From contig NZ_JNZO01000001.1 of NCBI RefSeq assembly GCF_000717595.1, positions 1 through 64,000 of the forward strand: a DNA stretch of 64,000 nucleotides. The letters run 5' to 3'. This DNA comes from Streptomyces flavochromogenes. Lineage in GTDB: Bacteria; Actinomycetota; Actinomycetes; Streptomycetales; Streptomycetaceae. Positions 7,901-14,573 of this stretch are shown in pieces (within the stretch, counting starts at the first letter, position 1; every line of letters begins with the position of its first letter). A program made the position numbers and the translations under genes. Under the pieces are notes generated by a model. That model ran no database searches and was not told the DNA's origin. It saw only the letters and a program-made list of their open reading frames with translations.

Positions 7901-10342
7901 CATCTCTCCGTCGCGCAGATAGCGGATGGCGGTGGCCACGGCCGAGTTGGTGGAGTCGCGGCCCGCGTCGAGCGTCATGTTCGGACCGTGCAGGTCCAGT
8001 CGTTGCACCACCCGGGCGGCGATGACGTTGGGCATCAGTCCCGGATAGGCGTCCTCGTTGACGGGACGGGACAGGGCGCGGATCGCGTCGTCCAGCGTCC
8101 GGGGCGGGAGGCCGGGCCCGGCCAGCCTGTCGAGCAGGTCGTCGCGGTAGCAGCGCAGGTCCGCGCCGAGTGCGGCCCGGGTCGGCCCGGTGTGGCCGAC
8201 GAGTACGCCCGTACGCGCGGCGAGCGCTTCGTTCTTCGCCCAGTCCCCGGCGAGGAGGTCGGCGCAGCGCACGGCCATCAGCTGGCTGCGGTCCATGGCC
8301 GCGATCGCCGAGGGCGCCAGGCGGAGTTCCACGGGGGAGGGCAGCGGATAGGCCTCGCCGAAGGACGCCGGCCAGTCGGCGGCTCCTCCCGAGACCCAGC
8401 TCGCGATGCGCCGCTCGTCCGGGTCACCGGGGAGATGCGCGCCCTCGGCGACCACGACGATCGGGTCGTCCTCGGCGGATGTCGGCGGCGCTGCGGCGAC
8501 CGGGGCGGCCGGGGGCCGGTCCGTGAGGACGAGATGGCCGTTCGTCCCGCCGAAGCCCATGGCCGACACGCCGACGGTGCGCGGGCGCCCGGCGGCGGCG
8601 ACCCACGGCACGTCGTCGACCGGCACGTGCACGGCCGTCGACACGCCCTCGGGCAGCTCGTCGAACTGCCGCTGCGCCGGGATGACTTCGTGCCGCATGG
8701 CAAGGAGTGCGTGGATCGCCGATACCGCTCCCGCCGCCCAGCCGGCATGCCCGACCAGCGACTTGTTGGAGGTCATGGTCCACGTCTTGGCCGGCCCCGC
8801 GCTCTGGGTGAGCGCGCTCATCTCGGTACGGTCGCCGGTCGGCGTTCCGGTGGCGTGCGCGACGATCCAGTCCACGTCATCGGACGTGACGCCGGCGGAC
8901 CGCCAGGCCCGGTCGAGGGCGATCTTCTGACCGGCGGGGTTGGGGGCGTAGATCGCCTTGCCCCGCCCGTCGGACGATCCGCCGAACCCGGCGACGAAGC
9001 CGAGGACGGGGTCGCCGTCGGCGATCGCCCTGGCGTACGTCTTCAGGACGAGCATCGCGGCGCCGTCGCTGAACAGCACGCCGTCGGCGTCCCGGTCCAG
9101 GGAGCGCACCCGGCCGGAACGGGACAGTCCGCGGAGTTTGGAGAACAGCACCAGGTTCTGGGCGCTCAGCGCGAAGGCCCCGCCGCACAGGGCCACGTCG
9201 GTCTCGCCCGCGCGCAGCGCCCGGACCCCCAGGTCGACGGTGTAGAGGGAGGAGGAGCACGCGGTGTCCACCACGACGATCTCGGCGGATTCGGGGAGAT
9301 CGGGCGCGGCCATGCGGGCGATCCGGTACGGCAGCACGTCCTCCGGAGACGCGGAGGCCAGCGGGTAGAGCGTGTCGAGGCCGTCGGGCACCTCCTGCCC
9401 CGCGTCGGCGAGGATCCCCCGCACCCCGGCCGAGACCAGGCTGTGCTCCAGGTGGTGACTGCCGTCGGGGGTGAGGCCGACCGCGAACAGCTGCCGGTCG
9501 CCGGGCCGGACGGTGACCTTCTCGGTGGCGCCGAGGAGCGAGTGCCGGAGCCACAGCGCCGTGTACTCCTCGCTGTCGAAGGCTCCTGACTCCAGTTCGT
9601 CCCGCAGACGCGGGTGCGGTTCGAATCCGGTCATGAAACCGGACACGCGCGCGTAGGTCTTGTCCTCGGCGGTGGTGTCCGCCGACCAGACGGAGTCCAT
9701 GTCCAGCCGGTCCCCGGGTTCGCCGAACACCGGCTCGCCGCTCTTCAGCAGCTCCCAGAACTGCTCGGGCGAGCTCGCTCCGGGCAGGGCGAGTCCCATG
9801 CCCACGACGACGACCGCGTCGTCGGCGGGCGCGGCCCCGACCGGTGGCCCGCTGACGACCAGCGTCCTGCCCTCGACGGACGAGGCGTCGTCGGACAGCA
9901 GGAACCCGACGAGTTGCGCGACGCCCTCCGCCGCCTGCGTCTCCGCGTCCTCCCGCACGACCACGGCGTTGACGCGGATCCCGTCCCGCCTCCCGGCGCC
10001 GGGATCGCGCACGAGGTCGGTCACCGTCTCCGGCGCGGGCGGCGCCGTGACCGCGTGCACGATCGCGCCGAGCCCGTGCGGGGCGACGAGGCCGACGGCC
10101 GCGGCCGTCGCCGTCCGGGCATGCTGCGGTCCTGCCTCCCCGGTCACGACGTTCACGAGCGCGTCGATACGGCCGGAGCGGCCGTCGGCCGGGCCGAGCG
10201 CGGCCCGTATCCGGGGCTCGTCGTACCCGTCGCAGGTCACGACGTGCGCGCCGAGCCGGGTGAGTCGCCGCGTCACGGACGTGCCGAGCGGCCGGCCGGC
10301 GCCGACGACCAGGACGGTGCGGCCGGAGAGATCGTGGGACAT
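4907..10342 (-). CDS. Iterative type I PKS: SDR remnant-KS-CLF-like-KR-DH (PUFA/HglE type)
   Basis: About 1811 residues. Residues 1-170 are an SDR-like domain with VLVVGAGRPLG but no clear YxxxK. Residues 175-640 are a ketosynthase with VDTACSSS (Cys near 360), HATGTPTGD and NKSLVGHAG. Residues 650-1010 form a second KS-like domain where the Cys motif has become LDAGRDSTNS, resembling a chain-length factor. After a Pro/Ala linker, residues 1205-1480 are a ketoreductase (VIVATGGARGLT, SVGSVSAFAG, YGAANEF). Residues about 1540 onward are a hot-dog dehydratase (HPYLLEHRVDGRPTVPG). No AT or ACP is present in this protein. The order resembles PUFA synthases and heterocyst-glycolipid synthases, implying an iterative, partly reduced or polyene acyl chain. 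An SD sequence GGGAG precedes the ATG at 10342, so an independent start is likely even though the frame is open into the upstream gene. Confidence 0.85.
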   Translation of the reverse strand: MSHDLSGRTVLVVGAGRPLGTSVTRRLTRLGAHVVTCDGYDEPRIRAALGPADGRSGRIDALVNVVTGEAGPQHARTATAAAVGLVAPHGLGAIVHAVTAPPAPETVTDLVRDPGAGRRDGIRVNAVVVREDAETQAAEGVAQLVGFLLSDDASSVEGRTLVVSGPPVGAAPADDAVVVVGMGLALPGASSPEQFWELLKSGEPVFGEPGDRLDMDSVWSADTTAEDKTYARVSGFMTGFEPHPRLRDELESGAFDSEEYTALWLRHSLLGATEKVTVRPGDRQLFAVGLTPDGSHHLEHSLVSAGVRGILADAGQEVPDGLDTLYPLASASPEDVLPYRIARMAAPDLPESAEIVVVDTACSSSLYTVDLGVRALRAGETDVALCGGAFALSAQNLVLFSKLRGLSRSGRVRSLDRDADGVLFSDGAAMLVLKTYARAIADGDPVLGFVAGFGGSSDGRGKAIYAPNPAGQKIALDRAWRSAGVTSDDVDWIVAHATGTPTGDRTEMSALTQSAGPAKTWTMTSNKSLVGHAGWAAGAVSAIHALLAMRHEVIPAQRQFDELPEGVSTAVHVPVDDVPWVAAAGRPRTVGVSAMGFGGTNGHLVLTDRPPAAPVAAAPPTSAEDDPIVVVAEGAHLPGDPDERRIASWVSGGAADWPASFGEAYPLPSPVELRLAPSAIAAMDRSQLMAVRCADLLAGDWAKNEALAARTGVLVGHTGPTRAALGADLRCYRDDLLDRLAGPGLPPRTLDDAIRALSRPVNEDAYPGLMPNVIAARVVQRLDLHGPNMTLDAGRDSTNSAVATAIRYLRDGEMDLAVVIGVNATTDHVPTHGSKENAEAAVGFVLTRLSVAREHGMAVLGRVELVTGSTPGSVEAQDAERVRERNYRGAEGAVAILHALHGSPKRTVVRPREDDHTPVIVVTPQGWAETPEREADAPGRDTGVPARDTPAPARAADATAPDRAEAADSLSGHLARHALALRPVPARDVRPGIAAIPAGSLVLTDEPGALRNAGIPADCLVVAPRTAPGDATLPFPVTRLDRPEELESLLATDGRSFGQIRVVVAGARDAASGWDVPQRVLDLHDLAFMAAKHHAAPLDDGGCLAVLALDAVDGTTPLPAVGLFGGLVRSLSQELSGCLVFALVVDGADARAALARLAEETAAHRFIPVAYDSGGVRHELMLLPVDAPPAATGLGLPEDPVIVATGGARGLTAHLVHEMVADRTPRSVWLLGTGPAPDPSASALARLPRADALRELMALHPSETPAALSRRYDRALQERERAATIRELERSCGAARVHYRQCDVLDRDAVRTVIDEILAVEGRVDVLVHGAGLARSAGISRKKLADFRTVRDVKVRGYAHLRAALGDRRPALWCSVGSVSAFAGLRGEPDYGAANEFLLLAAAHARATEGADEVAPASGLWVESGMASADTPGGAFLARQGEIGQMTDAQGREFFRAELRGRGSHGLATTWIGDADWATLQRRAPGFREACEKAARTVPERRRTPAPTVRRAFLTGPRRYDGTSALWTFEVGLDAHPYLLEHRVDGRPTVPGTFILEMAAEAAAELAPGMFPTRITEVVLSQFIRAAEHRWPRTLCVSAVRDGDRVRVRITSPAAGPVPEREHSRMMVHLGRALPDGPWCPPAPAGGRDAPNTYELSGTPVELSGVFGALRRPRLTADGGSAELRLTLPPGDGVLSRFLLPSVALDCLLRTSVLDGRRPEDVPVIVPTGLDSVDLYTPANDHELAADWPDGLDLRHWYDPASGEEHLAVVGPDGRALVRVTGVRGAEKGAYDPGSRTWRPGPAPSHTREPL

Positions 10343-10362
10343 GCTGGCTCCCGATTCGTAGA

Positions 10363-11608
10363 TCAGCGCGCGGACGGCCGTACGGCGGTGATGAGGTCGG
10401 CCAGGTCGGCGAGGGTGGGCTGGGCGACGAAACGGCCGTCCACGGCCGACTCCCCCAGACCGAAACGCGCCGACACCTTCCCCAGCATCTCCGCCCTCTT
10501 CAGCGAATCGCAGGTCGGCCAGGTCGGCCAGGGTGGGCTGGGCGACGAAACGGCCGTCCACGGCCGACTCCCCCAGACCGAAACGCGCCGACACCTTCCC
10601 CAGCATCTCCGCCCTCTTCAGCGAATCGGCCACCGGAGCGGACGCGGGCGGCGCGGACTCGGTGGGCGTGCCCACCGGGGCGGCGCCGCCGGCGCTTCGC
10701 GCGGCCCGGGCCGTGCCGGTGGTGTCCACCTCCGGGACGGTGCGCCGGACGAGTCCGGAGAGGCCCGCCCGGCCGCATTCGACGAAACGCCGCGCGCCGT
10801 CGGCGTGCAGCTCCCGCACGGCGGCCATGAACCCCACCGAGGTGGTGAGCTGCCGGACGAGCAGGGCCTTGAGGTCGGTGTCGTCCTGGACGTAGCCGCC
10901 GGCCACCGGCGAGTACACCGCGGCGCGCAGGGGGTGCTGCCTGATGCCGGTGATGGCCTCGCCGAAGGCGTGCGCGGCGACCGCGAGCATCGGGCTGTGG
11001 AAGGGGAAGGGAGCGTTCAGCCGGGTGGCCTGGACGCCCAGTGCTTCGGCGAGCCGCGCGACGACCTTGACCGCCTCGTCGGGCCCCGACACCACCGTCT
11101 GGCGGGGCGCGTTGGAGACGGCGACGGCCAGTCCCCGATCGGCGACGGCGCCCACCAGGTGGGCCGCACGGGCGGCGGGCAGTTCCAGGGCCACCATGCC
11201 GCCGTCCGACGGGCAGTGCGCCAGGAGGGCCTCCGAGCGATGGCAGACCAGGCGTGCCCCGTCGGCCGGGGTGAAGGCTCCGGTGACCGTCAGCGCGGCG
11301 ATCTCGCCCATGCTGTGGCCGACCACGACGTCCGGCGTCTCCTGCCGTTCCGCGATGCGGAAGCTGCCGACGGCCGCGGCGAACACGGCGAGTTGCAGCG
11401 CGAAGGAGTCCGCGCGCACCAGGTCCGCCGCGGAGGGCGCGTCGGGCTGCCTGAGCAGGTGGGAGACTCCGCCGCGTCCGAACTCGGCCGCTATCCGGTC
11501 GACCGTGCCGAGGACCTCCGCGACCTCGGGCGAGTCGTCGCCGGCGAACAGCCCCGGGGTGTAGCCCCCTTGACCGGGCAGGAGGAAGACCGTTTCAACC
11601 GCCATCAT
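10363..11608 (-). CDS. Acyltransferase with C-terminal truncated ACP (frame disturbed)
   Basis: Residues 1-300 are a malonyl-type acyltransferase: FLLPGQGGYTPG at the start, GHSMGE with the nucleophile Ser near 99, PFHSPML with the His, and a C-terminal ECGRAGLSGLVRR. An Ala/Pro linker follows, then DSLKRAEMLGKVSARFGLGE. This matches the phosphopantetheine-site half of PUFA-synthase ACPs (DSIKRVEILG), but the preceding ACP helix I is missing. In one copy of the half-ACP the frame ends naturally at 10363 (LADLITAVRPSAR, TGA). A 118-bp tandem duplication shifts the frame, so the reading frame as sequenced runs on and joins the downstream PKS at 10342. The protein may be a true fusion, a damaged gene, or an assembly collapse of tandem ACP repeats. 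The start ATG at 11608 or the next ATG at 11605 follows AAGGA. Confidence 0.75.
10394..10628 (-). repeat. Tandem duplication of a half-ACP, 117-bp unit, 118-bp period
   Basis: Positions 10394-10510 and 10512-10628 are identical except for one base (G at 10411, C at 10529). The unit encodes 39 residues from DSLKRAEML to LADLADL, the C-terminal half of an ACP. Because the period is 118 bp, not a multiple of three, the copies are read in different frames. One base (10511) separates them. Confidence 0.95.
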
Positions 11609-11664
11609 GCGTCCTTTGCGTCCTTCGTGAGGTGAGTGGCATGGACCGGGTGCACCGGGAGGCG

Positions 11665-12858
11665 TCACCAGGTGACGGGCAGTCCGCGGACCCCGTACAG
11701 CACCATGTCGTGCCGGAACGGCAGGTCCTCGAGCGGTCGGCCGAGCGTGAGCGTGGGCAGGCGGCCGAAGAGGCCGGCGAACACGGTGCTCAGCTCGACG
11801 CGGGCGAGCGTCAGGCCGATGCACTTGTGGAAGCCGTGGCCGAACGCGACGTGCGCCTGCGGGTCCTTGCGGTGGATGTCGAAGGTGTCGGGTTCGTCGA
11901 AGACCGCCGCGTCGCGATTGGCCGCGTTGATCATCACCAGGACGCCCTCACCCGCGCGGACCTCCTGTCCGCCGACGGTGAGGTCCTCGGTGGCGGCGCG
12001 AGGCAGGCCCGCGTGGTTGATGGAGAGGTAGCGGAGCAGTTCCTCGATGGCCTGCGGGTACAGCGACGGGTCGGCCTTGAGGTCGTCCAGCTGGTCGGGG
12101 TGCTCCAGGAGGGTGGCCGTGCCCAGGCCGATCATCTGGGCCATGGTGTCGTAGCCCGAGAGCATGAGGAGGGCGGCCAGTCCGACGAACTCGTCGTGGC
12201 TGATCCGCCCCGCCTCCTCCTGGGCCACGAGACGGCCGAGCATGTCGTCGGTCGGCTTCTGCTCCCGTGCGGTGACCACCTCGTCGAAGTACGCCATGAG
12301 CTCGCGGGCGGCGCCCTCGGCCTGCTCGGGGGTGCTGCTGCGGTCGAGGATGGTGTCCGTGAGGGTCACGAAGATCCGGTGGTCCTCGTACGGGACGTCG
12401 AGGAGCTCGCACATCACGGTGGCGGCCATCGGGAGGGCCAGTTGCGTGACGAGGTCGGCGGAGTTCCCCTGCCGCACCAGGTCGTCGAGCAGCTTGTCGA
12501 GGATGGCCTGCATCCTCGGCCGCTTCGCCTCCATCTGGGTGATCAGGAACTCGCGGGTGACCAGACGGCGCAGCCGGGTGTGGTCCGGTGCGTCCTGGTT
12601 GAGGAAGAAGCCGGGCGGCAGCGGGGTGTCGCCCGAGATGTAGGAGGGGTAGCCGGGTGTCTTCGGGTCGGAGCTGAACCGGGTGTCGGTGAGCACGGCG
12701 CGGGCGTCCGCGTGGCGGGTCACCACCCAGACGTCCTCGCCGCGCGGGGTACGCACCTGGAAGACCGGCTGCTCGGCGCTGAGTTCGCCGTACTGGGGCG
12801 GAGGGTCGAGCGGATGCCGGCGGGGCATCGGGAAGGCGGGCACGGCAGGAGCGGTCAT
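11665..12858 (-). CDS. Cytochrome P450
   Basis: A soluble bacterial P450 of 397 residues, the standard length. The I-helix reads LLMLSGYDTMAQ (about residue 235), the K-helix ExxR is EELLR, and the haem-binding loop is FGHGFHKCIG with the Cys ligand near 345. It is read on the minus strand immediately after the thioester reductase gene; the stop and start share a base (TGATG), indicating translational coupling. It probably oxidises the assembled product or a carrier-bound intermediate; the substrate cannot be read from the sequence. No ferredoxin gene is present in the cluster, so electrons must come from another locus. Confidence 0.93.
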   Translation of the reverse strand: MTAPAVPAFPMPRRHPLDPPPQYGELSAEQPVFQVRTPRGEDVWVVTRHADARAVLTDTRFSSDPKTPGYPSYISGDTPLPPGFFLNQDAPDHTRLRRLVTREFLITQMEAKRPRMQAILDKLLDDLVRQGNSADLVTQLALPMAATVMCELLDVPYEDHRIFVTLTDTILDRSSTPEQAEGAARELMAYFDEVVTAREQKPTDDMLGRLVAQEEAGRISHDEFVGLAALLMLSGYDTMAQMIGLGTATLLEHPDQLDDLKADPSLYPQAIEELLRYLSINHAGLPRAATEDLTVGGQEVRAGEGVLVMINAANRDAAVFDEPDTFDIHRKDPQAHVAFGHGFHKCIGLTLARVELSTVFAGLFGRLPTLTLGRPLEDLPFRHDMVLYGVRGLPVTW

Positions 12859-14573
12859 CACGGACTCCACGGGGTCTGGGGGCGGGCGGCGCCACCGGGA
12901 GGGGCGGGCAGGAAGCCCGACGAGACGAAGTAGTCGAGGTAGAGGTCGAACAGTTCGCGGTCGACCGGCTTGCACGCGATGTCCGAGCCGTCGAGCGCGG
13001 CGCGCAGGTTGTCGGTGCGGAACTCCGGCCTGCTGCCGCGGTAGCCGACCTCCTCGGCCGGCTGGTCGGCGCCGAACAGCGGCAGGTACAGGGCGAGTTC
13101 GTTCTCCTCGCCACGTTCCACCGCGGCGGCGAGTTCGCGGTACCAGCTCCGGTAGTCGAGGCGGCGCAGCGGATAGCCGTAGGCGACGATCAGATCGAAG
13201 ATCGCGTTCATGCTGACGGACCCGGCACTGGGGACGTTGAGGACTGCTTCCGCGCGGCCTCCGGAGAGCGCGGTGTGCACCACCGTGGCCGCGCAGAAGT
13301 CCACCGGCACGAGGTCGAGGAGCAGGTCGTAGTCCAGATAGGCGCCCAGCTGGACGCAGCCCTTGATCAGGTGGTTGATGAAGGTGTCGGACGAGCAGGC
13401 CCCGGTCGTCTGCGATCCCGTGATGGCGCCGAGGCGGTACACCTGGGCCGGCACCCCGCGGTCGCGGGCCTGGAGCATCAGGCTGTCCGCGACCCACTTC
13501 GACTGGCGGTAGCCGCCGACGACGTGGTCGGCCTCGGTGAGCCGGGTCTCCGCCCAGCTGCGCTCCCCCTCGTGGCCCGGGTACACGCCGATCGTGGAGA
13601 CGAAGTGCACGGCCTTGATCCGCGTGCGGCAGGCGAGTCGCAGCACTTCGAGGGCGCCGAAGACGTTGACCGGCTTGATCTTGGCGTAGGGGACGATCCA
13701 GCTGGAGATCGCCGCGTTGTGGATGATCAGTTCCACCTCGGCGGCCAGCTCGTGGTAGGTCGCCTTGTCCAGCCCGAGGTAGGGACGCCCGGTGTCGCCC
13801 GGGACTCCGACGATGCGCTCCTCGTCCCCGTCCCGCAGCAGCCCGTACTCGGCCAGGTTCCCGAGCACCCGCTCGCCCGCCTGGTCCGGCCCGTCGGCGC
13901 GGACGAGGACGTGCACCGTGACGGCCGAGCGGTCGAGCAGTTCGCGGAGCAGGAAGGCCCCGGTGTATCCGGTGCCGCCGGTGAGCAGGACCGTGCGGTA
14001 CGGGCCCGTCGACGCCGGTGCGGCCCCTTCCTCGGGGACGATGTCGGCGGGCAGCACGGCGTCGGCCGCCATGGCCTCGCTCGTGACGCCCCGGGGGTTG
14101 CCTGCCCCGGTCACCGTGGGGTCGGCCTGGGAGCTGACCATCCGCGCCAGCTGGGCGACGGTGGGGTCCTCGAACATCCTGCGGAGGTCGAGGCGTACGT
14201 CGTAGATCTCCCGTACCTGGGCGGTCATCTGCAGGACCGTCAGGGAGTCGCCGCCCAGGTCGAAGAAGCTGGTCTCCACCCCGACCTTCGGCAGACCGAG
14301 GAGGTCCTGCCAGATCCGGGCGAGCTGGGTCTCGACCGGTGTACGGGGGGCGACGAAGGCGGTCTCGGGGGTCTCCTCGGCCGTCAGCGGGGGCAGGCTC
14401 CCCCGGTCCACCTTGCCGTTGGGCAGCTTCGGCAGCTCCGGCAGCACCACGAAGTGCGCCGGGACCATGGCGTCGGGGAGGTGCGTCCTCGCGTAGGCAC
14501 GCAGGGAGGAGCGCAGTCCCGCCGCCCAGGCCGACGTCAGCGGGTCGTTGGCGAGTGGTCGGGTCGCGCTCAT
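12858..14573 (-). CDS. NRPS protein: A-domain C-terminal subdomain-PCP-thioester reductase
   Basis: 571 residues. Residues 15-70 are the small C-terminal subdomain of an adenylation domain (LPDAMVPAHFVVLPELP, then LPNGKVDR with the A10 lysine), without any A1-A8 core. Residues 75-150 are a PCP with FFDLGGDSLTV. Residues 195-571 are a thioester reductase: TVLLTGGTGYTGAFLL for NAD(P)H binding, FVSTIGVYPG and GYRQSKWVAD with the catalytic Tyr and Lys. The protein thus completes the last A domain of the upstream NRPS and releases the chain by reduction to an aldehyde or alcohol. Its ATG overlaps the NRPS stop (ATGA at 14570-14573). PLANDPL near residue 10 matches the conserved sequence that normally follows an embedded N-methyltransferase, so no sequence seems to be lost at the split. 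Confidence 0.9.
   Translation of the reverse strand: MSATRPLANDPLTSAWAAGLRSSLRAYARTHLPDAMVPAHFVVLPELPKLPNGKVDRGSLPPLTAEETPETAFVAPRTPVETQLARIWQDLLGLPKVGVETSFFDLGGDSLTVLQMTAQVREIYDVRLDLRRMFEDPTVAQLARMVSSQADPTVTGAGNPRGVTSEAMAADAVLPADIVPEEGAAPASTGPYRTVLLTGGTGYTGAFLLRELLDRSAVTVHVLVRADGPDQAGERVLGNLAEYGLLRDGDEERIVGVPGDTGRPYLGLDKATYHELAAEVELIIHNAAISSWIVPYAKIKPVNVFGALEVLRLACRTRIKAVHFVSTIGVYPGHEGERSWAETRLTEADHVVGGYRQSKWVADSLMLQARDRGVPAQVYRLGAITGSQTTGACSSDTFINHLIKGCVQLGAYLDYDLLLDLVPVDFCAATVVHTALSGGRAEAVLNVPSAGSVSMNAIFDLIVAYGYPLRRLDYRSWYRELAAAVERGEENELALYLPLFGADQPAEEVGYRGSRPEFRTDNLRAALDGSDIACKPVDRELFDLYLDYFVSSGFLPAPPGGAARPQTPWSP

Noticed and set aside
4748..9589. A 1613-codon open frame on the plus strand
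   Set aside because: It is antisense to the PKS and has Arg/Gly/Pro-rich composition without any domain; long antisense frames are normal at this GC content.
10394..10628. Insertion-sequence footprint in the AT gene
   Set aside because: No terminal inverted repeats, transposase remnant or short target duplication; the unit is a piece of ACP coding sequence.
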